A stretch of DNA of 46,953 nt from an uncultured Shimia sp. Lineage in GTDB: Bacteria > Pseudomonadota > Alphaproteobacteria > Rhodobacterales > Rhodobacteraceae. Both the position numbers and the translations under genes were made by a program. The notes beneath the pieces are model-generated. The model did no database searches. It was not told the DNA's origin and saw only the letters and a program-made list of their open reading frames with translations. How positions within the stretch are numbered: the first letter of the stretch is position 1; the number at the start of each line of letters is the position of its first letter. Shown piece after piece: positions 35,706 through 44,150 of the stretch. The stretch lies in NCBI GenBank assembly GCA_937897325.1, contig CALCOY010000059.1, forward strand, positions 1 to 46,953, written 5' to 3'.

Positions 35706-36193
35706 CCCCGTACCAACGGAGGTATCTCTCCGGCCAACGCTTCCCTTAGGTTTCCTCGAACACGACGCATAAGGTTTAAAAGCTGATCGACTTCGGCATC
35801 GGTTAGCTTTTCGAAAGACAGTGCATTCACCTGCGCCGCAGCTTCACTCAGCACGTGTTTTTTTGACGTTGCAGATGCTTTGAGGAAAACGCGCTTTGTG
35901 CGCCGATCCTTACTATCTGGGCGACGTTCAACCCAGTCTGCTGCTTCGAGCCGGTCGACCATGCCACTAACGGCGACAGTGCCAATGCCCAAAAGCCCCG
36001 CGAGCTCAACTTGTGTACGCCCATCTTCCCGCAAAAGCCTGTTCAGCAAATAGACTTGAGCGGATGTGAGTCCGTGGGGTGCGAGGAACGCATCCAAGAG
36101 CTTAATTCTTTGGCGAGCGACATGCTGGAAGATCAGGCCCGCTTCGTTCTCGGACTGGCTGTCTTCGATGGGGGCAAGCGCAGTGTCTGGCAT
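35702..36193 (-). CDS. MarR-family transcriptional regulator
   Basis: A 163-residue winged helix of the MarR type: RTQVELAGLLGIGTVAVSGMVDRLEAADWVERR and the wing DSKDRRTKRVFLKAS. Such regulators bind palindromes as dimers and respond to aromatic or acyl-CoA ligands. It is the only regulator in the catabolic island, and its gene is divergent from the aldehyde dehydrogenase. Inverted repeats in the divergent promoter regions make it the likely common regulator. AAGGA lies upstream of the ATG. Confidence 0.93.
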   Translation of the reverse strand: MPDTALAPIEDSQSENEAGLIFQHVARQRIKLLDAFLAPHGLTSAQVYLLNRLLREDGRTQVELAGLLGIGTVAVSGMVDRLEAADWVERRPDSKDRRTKRVFLKASATSKKHVLSEAAAQVNALSFEKLTDAEVDQLLNLMRRVRGNLREALAGEIPPLVRG

Positions 36194-36212
36194 TTGTTGT
36201 CCTTCTGTTGCT

Positions 36213-36325
36213 TTGCGTCAAATGATGCGCAATGCAGTTTATAATTAGGATGCGAACGGAATGGCGTCAACCAGTATGCCCCAGCGCGCTCAAAAGATTA
36301 AATTCTCTTGCGATTAATTCGTATA
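36213..36325. promoter_or_regulatory. MarR/ALDH divergent region with two degenerate operator candidates
   Basis: The 221-base gap holds TTGCG-N10-CGCAA at 36213-36232, whose spacer contains the CAAATGAT core seen in other sites and which lies 20 bases upstream of the marR start. It also holds a half-site CTTGC at 36307-36311 followed by GATTAATTCG (the reverse of the CGAATTA that flanks the perfect sites). The first placement would fit autoregulation. Confidence 0.5.
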
Positions 36326-36414
36326 TGTATTAGTTACTAGCGAAGTAAACTTGGCTCGCCGATTAGACGAGATGGAAAGGCGCCCGAGGTTCTTGGGCAA
36401 AAGGGAGGAAAAAC

Positions 36415-37848
36415 ATGCTGCACGACCGTTTCTTCATTGGGAATCAATGGACCAAACCAGCCACTAATGCCCATTTTACGATCAAGAACGCCTCAACCGG
36501 CGAAACCGTAGGTTTGACTGCGGAGGCTGGCACAGCAGACATTGATGCTGCTGTAACGGTGGCCCGTGCGGCATTTGATGGTGGGGATTGGTCAGGGATG
36601 GCCCCTGCTGAACGTGCCCGCATCATGCGCCGTTTTGCTGAAGAGCTGCGCAAGCGGGCCCCGCAAACGGCCGAGGCCGTCAGCACGCAAAATGGCATGC
36701 CTATTTCTATTTCAGGAGCATTCGAAGGGGACGTCGCGCCCAACATTCTGGACTATTATGCGGATCTTGCGGAAGAGATGGTCTTGGAAGACGTCCGCCC
36801 GTCGCAATTCGGTACTGAAACCTTTGTCCAGCGCCTTCCGGTCGGCGTCGTTGCTGCAATCATTCCCTGGAACTTTCCGGTCAATCTATCGTTGGTCAAA
36901 TTGGGGCCGGCCATGGCTGCGGGTTGCACGATGGTCATCAAGCCGTCCCCTGGTACGGTCCTCGATAGCTACGTGATGGCCGAGGCAGCCCTGGCGGCAG
37001 GCGTTCCGGCGGGCGTTCTAAACTGGGTTCCTGCGGATCGCGAGGTTGGCCAATATCTGATCGAACATCCGGGCATCGACAAGGTGGCGTTCACCGGATC
37101 GACGGCCGCTGGTCGCAAGATAGCTGCGCGCTGCGGCGAGCTTTTGCGCCCCGTCACACTGGAACTCGGGGGCAAATCTGCTGCGATCCTGCTCGAGGAC
37201 ACGGATCTGAAAACCTTCACTCAAGGTATCCCGACTGCCTGTCTGCTCAACAATGGACAAACCTGCTATCTCGGAACGCGCATCCTGGCGCCTAAAAGCC
37301 GGTACGATGAGATTGTCGACGCGGTGGCGGGTTTCGTTGGTGCGCTCAAGGTGGGTGATGCCATGGATCCAGAGACACATGTTGGCCCGCTTGCTTCAGA
37401 AGAGCATCGCGCACGGGTGGAGCGCTACATCGAGATCGGCAAAAACGAGGGCCGCCTGGTTACCGGCGGACGGCGGCCCGGTGCGTCTCAGGGCGGCTGG
37501 TTCGTGGAGCCAACGGTTTTCGCCGATGTCGACAATACGGCAACTATCGCTCGCGAAGAAATATTCGGTCCGGTTCTCTCAATCATCCCATATGAGGGTG
37601 AAGAGCAAGCCATCGAGATTGCGAATGACAGCGATTTCGGCCTCGGCGGTTCAGTCTGGAGCAAGGATAAGGCCCATGCCAAGGCGGTAGCTGAAAAGGT
37701 CCAAACGGGTTCTATCGGCCTCAATGGCTATGTGATTTCGGTGGGATCACCCTTTGGCGGCATCAAGCAAAGCGGCATCGGGCGAGAGTTCGGCCCGGAG
37801 GCGATGGGAGCTTACCAGACCTATAAATCGATCTTCGCGATGAACTGA
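36415..37848 (+). CDS. NAD(P)-dependent aldehyde dehydrogenase
   Basis: 477 residues, standard ALDH length. Key residues are N153 (PWNFPVN), E250 (LELGGKS) and the nucleophile C284 (NNGQTCYLGTRI), with the late EEIFGPV motif. It oxidises an aldehyde to the acid that the ligases activate. The ATG follows GGGAGGAAAAAC. It is 77 bases upstream of the alcohol dehydrogenase on the same strand, so the two steps alcohol to aldehyde to acid are probably co-expressed. Confidence 0.93.
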   Translation: MLHDRFFIGNQWTKPATNAHFTIKNASTGETVGLTAEAGTADIDAAVTVARAAFDGGDWSGMAPAERARIMRRFAEELRKRAPQTAEAVSTQNGMPISISGAFEGDVAPNILDYYADLAEEMVLEDVRPSQFGTETFVQRLPVGVVAAIIPWNFPVNLSLVKLGPAMAAGCTMVIKPSPGTVLDSYVMAEAALAAGVPAGVLNWVPADREVGQYLIEHPGIDKVAFTGSTAAGRKIAARCGELLRPVTLELGGKSAAILLEDTDLKTFTQGIPTACLLNNGQTCYLGTRILAPKSRYDEIVDAVAGFVGALKVGDAMDPETHVGPLASEEHRARVERYIEIGKNEGRLVTGGRRPGASQGGWFVEPTVFADVDNTATIAREEIFGPVLSIIPYEGEEQAIEIANDSDFGLGGSVWSKDKAHAKAVAEKVQTGSIGLNGYVISVGSPFGGIKQSGIGREFGPEAMGAYQTYKSIFAMN

Positions 37849-37925
37849 TCACGTCGTGTTCGACGCCAAGGTGGGACCGTTTCCTCCACTCCATAGCGGC
37901 CCCGTCAATGAGGTCCAAGAACCCT

Positions 37926-39026
37926 ATGAAAAACTATGAAGCTGCGGTGTTGCGCCAGAAGGACGGCCACTTTGTAATTGAGACAATCCACATGGAGCCC
38001 CCGCGCCCGCATGAGGTGATTGTTAAGATTGCCGGTGTTGGTCTTTGTCACACCGATTTGGTGGTTCGCGGTGGGAACTACCCGATCCCGTTTCCAATGG
38101 TGCTTGGGCATGAAGGATCGGGGATTGTGCACATGGTTGGCGCAGAGGTGACAGCGGTGGCACCCGGGGATCACGTGGTTCTGTCTTTTGGGTTCGATAG
38201 CCAGTGCAAGAACTGCATGAACGGGCAACCGGCGTATAGCGACCAGTTTTTTGCGCGCAATTTCAGTGGTCGGCGTCCCGATGGTTCAACCCCGTTGACA
38301 GATGACCAGGGGGAGGAGCTTAGCAGCTATTTCTTTGCGCAATCGTCTTTCGGCGAATACGCCATCGCGCCGGAAGAAAGTGTAGTGAAAGTGGACCCCG
38401 AGGTGCCGATTGAAATCATGGGTCCGCTCGGGTGCGGCATCCAAACTGGGGCCGGGGCTGTGATGAACGCTTTGGCTTGTCGGGCGGGTACCTCAATCGC
38501 TGTTTTTGGCGCAGGATCTGTCGGGTTGTCGGCCGTTCTGGCAGCGCGTGCTGTCGGATGCACCGAAATCATTGCCGTAGATGTAGTGGAGCGCCGACTC
38601 GCAATCGCAAGAGACATGGGGGCGACCCATACGATCAATGGTAGCCTGGAAAACGCCGTGGACCGCATCGTGGAGATCACTGGTGATGGTGCGCAATACG
38701 CGTTGGATTGTACGGGCGTTCCGGCGGTTGTGCGTCAGTCTGTTGAATGCTTGCGTCTTACAGGGATGGCTGGGCTTTTGGGTGTGCCCAGCCCCGGCGC
38801 CGAACTGACGCTGGAGCTTAGAACTTTGCTCTCAGGTCGTGGCATTCGAGGCATCATAGAGGGCGACAGCGTGCCTCGAAGCTTCATACCCGAGCTGGTT
38901 GCGCTTTGGAAAACCGGCCGTTTTCCATTCGACAAGTTGATCAAGACTTACAAGCTGGCACAGATTGAGGAGGCCATTCACGCAACTGAAACTGGGGATG
39001 TCGTCAAAGCGGTTTTGTTACCCTGA
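37926..39026 (+). CDS. Zinc-type alcohol dehydrogenase (aryl-alcohol type) lacking two structural-zinc cysteines
   Basis: 366 residues of the medium-chain dehydrogenase family. The catalytic zinc ligands C41 (GLCHTD), H62 (GHEGSG) and the cysteine of LGCGIQTGAG are present. The NAD fold reads FGAGSVGLSAV. Close relatives read like benzyl-alcohol dehydrogenase (FFARNFSGRRPDGST). The structural zinc loop normally has four cysteines; here only C94 and C97 remain, with D91 and S105 in place of the others. An ATG at 37908 is the alternative start. A terminator hairpin follows. Confidence 0.9.
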   Translation: MKNYEAAVLRQKDGHFVIETIHMEPPRPHEVIVKIAGVGLCHTDLVVRGGNYPIPFPMVLGHEGSGIVHMVGAEVTAVAPGDHVVLSFGFDSQCKNCMNGQPAYSDQFFARNFSGRRPDGSTPLTDDQGEELSSYFFAQSSFGEYAIAPEESVVKVDPEVPIEIMGPLGCGIQTGAGAVMNALACRAGTSIAVFGAGSVGLSAVLAARAVGCTEIIAVDVVERRLAIARDMGATHTINGSLENAVDRIVEITGDGAQYALDCTGVPAVVRQSVECLRLTGMAGLLGVPSPGAELTLELRTLLSGRGIRGIIEGDSVPRSFIPELVALWKTGRFPFDKLIKTYKLAQIEEAIHATETGDVVKAVLLP

Positions 39027-39032
39027 CGATTG

Positions 39033-39065
39033 GGGCGCTCCGCGGAATGCGGCGCGCCCTGTTTT
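39033..39065 (+). terminator. Terminator between the convergent ADH and GMC genes
   Basis: A ten-base-pair GC stem with one mismatch (GGGCGC-T-CCGC against GCGG-C-GCGCCC) and a GGAAT loop is followed by TGTTTTGTT. It starts seven bases after the ADH stop and ends just before the stop of the convergent gene. Confidence 0.75.
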
Positions 39066-39066
39066 G

Positions 39067-40758
39067 TTAGCTGCCCGCGACCATGTCGCCCGCGCGCCAT
39101 CCGATCATCATGCTGGCGGCATTGGTGTTTGTCGCCGTGATGATTGGCATGACCGAAGCATCCGCAACGCGCAGCCGGTCGATCCCGTAAACGCGCAACT
39201 CTGGATCTACCACCTTGGCAATTTGGCAGGTGGAGGTCGGGTGGAAGTAGGTGTTGACTGATTTTGCCAAAAACTCGCGCCACTCTGTCTCTGTGAGTTC
39301 ACCGTCCTTTTCGGGCAGAAGTTCGCGCTTTCGAACGTCGTTGTAATACTCAGACGCGCCAATTTCGCGACAGATCTCGGTTGAGGCACGGTAGGACTTC
39401 CAGTCTTGCTCTTCTGCGAGATAGTTTGTTTCGATGATTGGCGCGTCTGCGATGTCGGATGAGGCGAGCTTCACGTAACCACGCGAAGCGGGGGTTGTGA
39501 CACCCGAAAGAAGCGAAAAGGCATGCTCGAATTCCACTTTGTGACCTTGGGACACGAAAGGCGCCGACGCGTAGAGCGCGACTGTGTCTGGCGCGCGCAT
39601 AGATGAATCCGACCGTTCCCACATGACCGCTTCGCAATGATTGTACTGAGAGACCGGTACAGGTCCCTTTGTTTCGATTGTCACACCGGCACCGAGGATA
39701 TGGTCTTGCAACCCTTGCCCCACAGGCAGATCAGCGATGGCGTCGATGCCCACGGCTTTCAGGTCTTCAGCCGGACCTATGCCAGACAGCATGAGCAATC
39801 GTGGACTATCGATGGCCCCGGCGGCCAGGATCACCTCTGCGCCCGCCTTCACGGAGACGGGTTGACCGTTGTGAAGGTACGTGACGCCCGTGCAGGTCGT
39901 ACCCTCGATATCCAGTTTCTGAACAGGGGCATCTGTAAGCAGCGTGACATTTCCAGTCGCCATGGCAGGAGCCAAGAACGCCGTTGATGACGATTGGCGC
40001 CGCGTATCTTTGATGTTGAAGTCGATCCAGGCTGGACCTTCAAGCCGCTCTGAGTTGATGCTTTCCGTCGGTGCGAAACCCATGGCAGTCGCTGCGTCCA
40101 TAAAGGCTTGCGCGCCTGGATGCTTCTTATCTTCCGTTGGTTGAGATACGAAGAGTGGTCCGTTGGTACCCCTGTTCACGCCGCCCGGCTCGAACGTCTC
40201 CATGTCCATGAATGTTGGGAGCACATCTTCAAAACTCCAGCCCGTGGCGCCCATCTCCGCCCAGGTGTCAAAGTCGGATTTGTGACCCCGAACGTAGACC
40301 ATTACATTGATGGCGGAGCTGCCACCGAGAACATTGCCACGCGGCCAAAGGTGTGCGCGTCCGTCCGTGTGTGTTGACGGGAGAGTCTGAAACCATTTCG
40401 TGGCATCGGTGCCCAATGCGGCCCCCCAGAGGACGGAGTTGTGCACCTCTTCCAGATCGTCTTTGCGCCCGGCTTCCAAAACAAGAATGCTGGCTCCGGA
40501 CTTTGCCAACTGGTGCACAGCGGCAGACCCTGCTGAGCCGGATCCGACGACGATATAGTCAAATTCGCCGGCTGGCTGGTCCGTGGTCGTTGTCGACTGT
40601 GCGCGGACTTGGCCCGACCATGCGGTGGCCAGCGCCCCTGCCATCCCGGTGCTCAGACCCAAGGCGGTTGCTTTGCGTATAAAGTCGCGGCGGTTCACTT
40701 TGCCGCTGCTGAACGCGGCGACCACTGTGTCTAGGTCGCGATTTGCTTCGTTTATCAT
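39067..40758 (-). CDS. Tat-exported GMC oxidoreductase (FAD-dependent alcohol dehydrogenase)
   Basis: 563 residues. The twin-arginine signal is NRRDFIRKATALG with a hydrophobic stretch and RAQS cleavage region. The FAD-binding motif YIVVGSGSAGS follows; further signs are GGSSAINVMVYVRGH, the active-site HPTSTC segment near the C-terminus and a final DASVMPIITATNTNA. GMC flavoenzymes oxidise primary alcohols or polyethers. Export with folded FAD places the first oxidation in the periplasm. It is divergent from the MaoC-DUF35-thiolase unit. Confidence 0.92.
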   Translation of the reverse strand: MINEANRDLDTVVAAFSSGKVNRRDFIRKATALGLSTGMAGALATAWSGQVRAQSTTTTDQPAGEFDYIVVGSGSAGSAAVHQLAKSGASILVLEAGRKDDLEEVHNSVLWGAALGTDATKWFQTLPSTHTDGRAHLWPRGNVLGGSSAINVMVYVRGHKSDFDTWAEMGATGWSFEDVLPTFMDMETFEPGGVNRGTNGPLFVSQPTEDKKHPGAQAFMDAATAMGFAPTESINSERLEGPAWIDFNIKDTRRQSSSTAFLAPAMATGNVTLLTDAPVQKLDIEGTTCTGVTYLHNGQPVSVKAGAEVILAAGAIDSPRLLMLSGIGPAEDLKAVGIDAIADLPVGQGLQDHILGAGVTIETKGPVPVSQYNHCEAVMWERSDSSMRAPDTVALYASAPFVSQGHKVEFEHAFSLLSGVTTPASRGYVKLASSDIADAPIIETNYLAEEQDWKSYRASTEICREIGASEYYNDVRKRELLPEKDGELTETEWREFLAKSVNTYFHPTSTCQIAKVVDPELRVYGIDRLRVADASVMPIITATNTNAASMMIGWRAGDMVAGS

Positions 40759-40778
40759 TTAGTCCTCCCATTAGATAG

Positions 40779-40797
40779 TATGCAACTGATTAGCAGG
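40779..40797. promoter_or_regulatory. Operator candidate near the GMC start (TGC-N9-GCA)
   Basis: TATGC-AACTGATTA-GCAGG, an imperfect version of the CTTGC-N9-GCAAG repeat with the same nine-base spacing, lies 21 bases upstream of the GMC start. Flanking stretches repeat CTATCTA and AGATAG. Confidence 0.5.
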
Positions 40798-40886
40798 CTA
40801 TCTAAGTTTCACAAAGTAAATACGGATACGAATTATTCACCTATGAAGCACTGGGGCAAAAAGGGAGGCTCCATCAAGATAATTCG

Positions 40887-40905
40887 GTTGCGGATTATTT
40901 GCTAG
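40887..40905. promoter_or_regulatory. Operator candidate near the MaoC start (TTGC-N9-GC)
   Basis: GTTGC-GGATTATTT-GCTAG lies 35 bases upstream of the second MaoC gene. It is the weakest of the sites, with the left half good and the right half degenerate, but the spacing and AT-rich spacer are the same and AATTCG precedes it. Confidence 0.45.
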
Positions 40906-40939
40906 CTATCTATATAGCGGTGAGAAAGGTTCGCTCTGA

Positions 40940-41794
40940 ATGATCAATTACGATGAACTTACGGGGCGCGATTTCGCCGATGTTCAGCGCGGCTATGCGG
41001 AAGACGATTGCACCCTTTATGATTTGGGTCTTGGCCTTAGGGAACCGGAGGACAAACGCCATCTACGCGCCGTCTATGAAGGTTCTTATGCCTTTGCGGC
41101 ACTCCCGTCATTTGTGAAATTCCTGGGTAACACTCCGTTTTGGGCACAGGATCCGTCGACAGGCATTGCATGGCAGAAGATCGTGCACAAAGAACATGAG
41201 TTCACACTCCACACCTCCTTGCCAACTACCGCGGGCATGGTGGGTCGTCCACGGCTGAACGGCCTTGTCGACAAAAGCGCTGGCAAAGGGGCGCTGATCT
41301 ATATCGAACATAGGGTCTCTTCAGCGGGCGGTATTCATCTTGTAACGTTTTCTAGCACGCTCTTTGCGCGCGACGATGGTGACTTTGGTGGATTGCAAGG
41401 TCCGTTGAAGCCTGTTCATACCTTACCCGACCGGGCGCCTGATACCCTCTACGACTTTGCCATATCTCTGCGCTGCGCGCTTATCTATCGGCTAAGCGGC
41501 GACATGAACCCGCCACATATTGACCTGGCCATGGCCATGAAGGTGGGCTTTAAACGCCCGATCCTGCATTGGCTGTACACCCTGGGGATTGCTGCGTGGT
41601 CTATTCCAATGGCACTCAGAGACAGTGATTTCGCAGCGCTGACACGTCAACTGGTGCGCTTCGCTGCCCCCGCCGAACCGGGAGAGACCGTCCATAGGGA
41701 GATTTGGACAGATAGCGATGACATCAGCTTTCGCGCCCGTGTCTTCGAGCGCGACGCCATCGCGTTCACCCATGGGCTTGCCCGCTTGAATTGA
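40940..41794 (+). CDS. MaoC-family double-hotdog protein with altered hydratase motif
   Basis: 284 residues, a paralogue of 33199..34092 with the same N-terminal plan (DDCTLYDLGLGL, FWAQDPSTGIAW, GKGALIYIEH). The hydratase-2 motif reads YRLSGDMNPPHID: the Asp and His are kept but the Leu before His is Pro. The later RPILHGLC is RPILHWLY, replacing a conserved Gly. It may be an altered or low-activity hydratase, or may need its partner: the DUF35 gene starts eight bases later, as in ChsH1/ChsH2-type complexes. Confidence 0.85.
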   Translation: MINYDELTGRDFADVQRGYAEDDCTLYDLGLGLREPEDKRHLRAVYEGSYAFAALPSFVKFLGNTPFWAQDPSTGIAWQKIVHKEHEFTLHTSLPTTAGMVGRPRLNGLVDKSAGKGALIYIEHRVSSAGGIHLVTFSSTLFARDDGDFGGLQGPLKPVHTLPDRAPDTLYDFAISLRCALIYRLSGDMNPPHIDLAMAMKVGFKRPILHWLYTLGIAAWSIPMALRDSDFAALTRQLVRFAAPAEPGETVHREIWTDSDDISFRARVFERDAIAFTHGLARLN

Positions 41795-41802
41795 GGCCTT
41801 TG

Positions 41803-42210
41803 ATGACAGAAAAACCTGTTCCAACCATTTACCCCGAAACCCGACATTTCTGGGATGGCGCGGCCGCAGGCAAGCTTCTTTTGCAGTTCTGCACAGAATG
41901 TCGAAAGCACTATTTTCCACCGCGACCTTTCTGCCCCTATTGCGGCGGTCGCGCAGTGGAGATCGTTGAAGCCAGCGGACTCGGGCGTCTGTACTCCTAC
42001 ACAATTTCCCATCTTCCAACGCCGGGCTATGAGCCGCCATTTGTCGTGGCTGTTGTGATGTTGGATGAAGGTGTGAAAATGCTGGCGAACATCGTGGATT
42101 GCCCACCAGAGCCGGAAGCCTTGGCGTTGGACATGCCGCTGGAAGTGACCTTCGAGGCCCGTGGAGCGTTTTTTATCCCGCAGTTCCGCCCGTTGGGGTC
42201 GTTGCAATGA
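41803..42210 (+). CDS. DUF35 / zinc-ribbon OB-fold acyl-CoA-associated protein
   Basis: 135 residues from an ATG with GAGG seven bases upstream. An N-terminal helix (HFWDGAAAGKLLLQ) leads into a rubredoxin-like zinc ribbon with two CxxC pairs (FCTECRKHYF, PFCPYCGG), then an OB fold (GLGRLYSYTISH). DUF35 proteins bind acyl-CoA and act as obligate partners of thiolase-like aldolases or MaoC hydratases (for example ChsH2 with Ltp2 in steroid side-chain degradation). The stop overlaps the next gene start by four bases (ATGA). Confidence 0.92.
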   Translation: MTEKPVPTIYPETRHFWDGAAAGKLLLQFCTECRKHYFPPRPFCPYCGGRAVEIVEASGLGRLYSYTISHLPTPGYEPPFVVAVVMLDEGVKMLANIVDCPPEPEALALDMPLEVTFEARGAFFIPQFRPLGSLQ

Positions 42211-43352
42211 GCCGCGCGTCCATTGCCATCGTGGGGGCCGCCGAAACCACGGAGCTCGGCAAAGTGCCCGGATTATCGCAGGTGGGTCTTCATGCCGATG
42301 CCGCGCTCAACGCGCTTGCTGATTGCGGGCTTAAACCAGCTGATATCGACGGCATTGCCACGGGCGGCCACGACGTAGCCGAAATCAATCAGTATCTGGG
42401 CATATCGCCCACCTGGTATGATGGGACATCTGTTGGCGGCTGTTCTTTCATTGCTTTGGTGCGCCATGCCGCAGCGGCGATTCAGGCCGGGCTTTGCACC
42501 ACCGTTCTGATCACGCATGGGGAAAGCGGTCGGTCCAACCATCGGTCGCACCGCCCCATCATGCCGTCAATGCAGCAGCAGGAGTTTGAGGCAATCTATG
42601 GCCCGCTCTTTCCACCTATGCGATTTACTCTACCGGTCATGCGCAAGATGAAGGATGACGGGCTAACCGAAGAACAGTTGGCCATGGTCGCGGTCGTGCA
42701 GCGCGAATGGGCGGCGTTCCATCCACGCGCCACGGCCCGCGACCCTATAACGGTGGATGACGTGCTCAGCTCTCGCATGATCGCCTATCCGTTCCGCAAG
42801 CTCATGTGCTGTCTCGTCAGCGATGGCGGGGGCGCACTCATCCTGACGTCCGCCGAACGCGCCAAGGACTTTCCAGCCAAACCGGTTTACCTGCGCGGCA
42901 CTGGCGGGGAAGGGGCCGAGGGGCCGATGGTTAGCCAGATGGAGAGCTTTACCTCATCCAAGGCTTTCCGCGTCTCTGGCAAGCTTGCGTTTGAGACGGC
43001 TGGCATCACGCCTACCGATGTCGACCACTTGATGATCTATGACGCGTTTGCACACCTGCCGATTTACGGCTTGGAAGATCTGGGCTTTGTGGACCGTGGC
43101 GAGGCCGGTGCGTTCATTTCGGAGGGTCACACGCGACCGGGAGGGCGGTTGCCACTCAACACAAATGGGGGCGGCTTGAGCTACATGCACTCGGGCATGT
43201 ACGGCATGTACGCACTTCAAGAGGGGGTACGGCAGATGCGCGGCGTGTCACCCGCCCAAGTGGAAGGCGCCAAGATCTCGATGGTGCATGGCGTGGGCGG
43301 GATGTTCTCAGCCGCTGCGACGGTCGTGCTGACCAACGAGGACAGCTGGTAG
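42207..43352 (+). CDS. Thiolase-like protein (SCPx/Ltp type), partner of DUF35
   Basis: 381 residues of the thiolase superfamily closest to SCPx/lipid-transfer-protein types: LNTNGGGLSYMHSGMYGMYALQEGV and a C-terminal HGVGGMFSAAATVVL. The nucleophile region reads TSVGGCSFIALVRHAAAAI, where Ltp-type aldolases lack the thiolase cysteine. C79 is present close to that position, but whether it aligns with the catalytic one cannot be decided by eye. It could be a thiolase or a retro-aldolase. It is coupled to DUF35 by ATGA and abuts the convergent hydratase gene with no gap. Confidence 0.87.
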   Translation: MSRASIAIVGAAETTELGKVPGLSQVGLHADAALNALADCGLKPADIDGIATGGHDVAEINQYLGISPTWYDGTSVGGCSFIALVRHAAAAIQAGLCTTVLITHGESGRSNHRSHRPIMPSMQQQEFEAIYGPLFPPMRFTLPVMRKMKDDGLTEEQLAMVAVVQREWAAFHPRATARDPITVDDVLSSRMIAYPFRKLMCCLVSDGGGALILTSAERAKDFPAKPVYLRGTGGEGAEGPMVSQMESFTSSKAFRVSGKLAFETAGITPTDVDHLMIYDAFAHLPIYGLEDLGFVDRGEAGAFISEGHTRPGGRLPLNTNGGGLSYMHSGMYGMYALQEGVRQMRGVSPAQVEGAKISMVHGVGGMFSAAATVVLTNEDSW

Positions 43353-44150
43353 CTATTCGACGTTGAAGCGCGGTGGTTTCTTTTCGGCAAACCGTGAAAT
43401 GGCGTTGCGATGATAGTTGCTTGTAAGGCACACCGCCTGTGCTTGGGCCTCTAGCTCTAGGATCGTGTCGCTGTCGCACTCCATTGCGCGTGCCGAGATT
43501 TGCTTTGTCAGCCGGAAGGCAAGAGGGGATGCCTGCGCCATCTGCCCCGCCATGTCCATCGCCCGAGGTAAGAGTGCGTGCGACGGGTGCACTTCGAGCG
43601 CGATCCCGAGGTGGCAGGCCTCTTCGGCCGACAATGTGCGCGCGGTGTTGAACAGTTCTCGCGCCCGCTGGAGCCCAACGACACGCGGAAGTGACCACAT
43701 AAGACCCAGATCGGGCACAGCACCCACCTTGGCAAAGGACGCGCAGAACTGCGCCCTTTCGGACGCCAATACAAAGTCGCCTAAGAGCGCGAGACCAAAG
43801 CCTGCCCCAAATGCGGGCCCATCCACTGCGGTGACGACCGGCACGGACAAGTCTCGCAGGGTGCGGAACCAAGTTTGCGTTTCTCTCATGCGCGCAAGTT
43901 GGTCCTCTGCGCCTGCGGCCTCACCGGATGCATGGCGCTCCAACATTTTTTTCAGATCGCCACCCGCGCAGAAAACCCCACCCGAGCCGGTTAAAATGAC
44001 GGCCTTTAGCATTTCATCTTGCGCGAGTTGCGCGCTGATCCTCGCAAGGCTCTCCTTAACAGCGACGGTCAGCGCGTTCCGGCGGTCTGGCTGGTTCAGC
44101 GTTATGACGGCGATACCGTCAGTGATGGTCAGGGTCACGGGGTCTGTCAT
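43353..44150 (-). CDS. Enoyl-CoA hydratase/isomerase family protein
   Basis: A 265-residue crotonase fold. Oxyanion-hole segments are GGVFCAGGDLKKM and DGPAFGAGFGLALLGDFVLAS, followed by GAVPDLGLMWSLPRVVG. It hydrates or isomerises an enoyl-CoA in the same pathway. Its start overlaps the ligase gene stop by four bases (ATGA), and it is the last gene of the ACAD-ligase-hydratase operon. Confidence 0.9.
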   Translation of the reverse strand: MTDPVTLTITDGIAVITLNQPDRRNALTVAVKESLARISAQLAQDEMLKAVILTGSGGVFCAGGDLKKMLERHASGEAAGAEDQLARMRETQTWFRTLRDLSVPVVTAVDGPAFGAGFGLALLGDFVLASERAQFCASFAKVGAVPDLGLMWSLPRVVGLQRARELFNTARTLSAEEACHLGIALEVHPSHALLPRAMDMAGQMAQASPLAFRLTKQISARAMECDSDTILELEAQAQAVCLTSNYHRNAISRFAEKKPPRFNVE

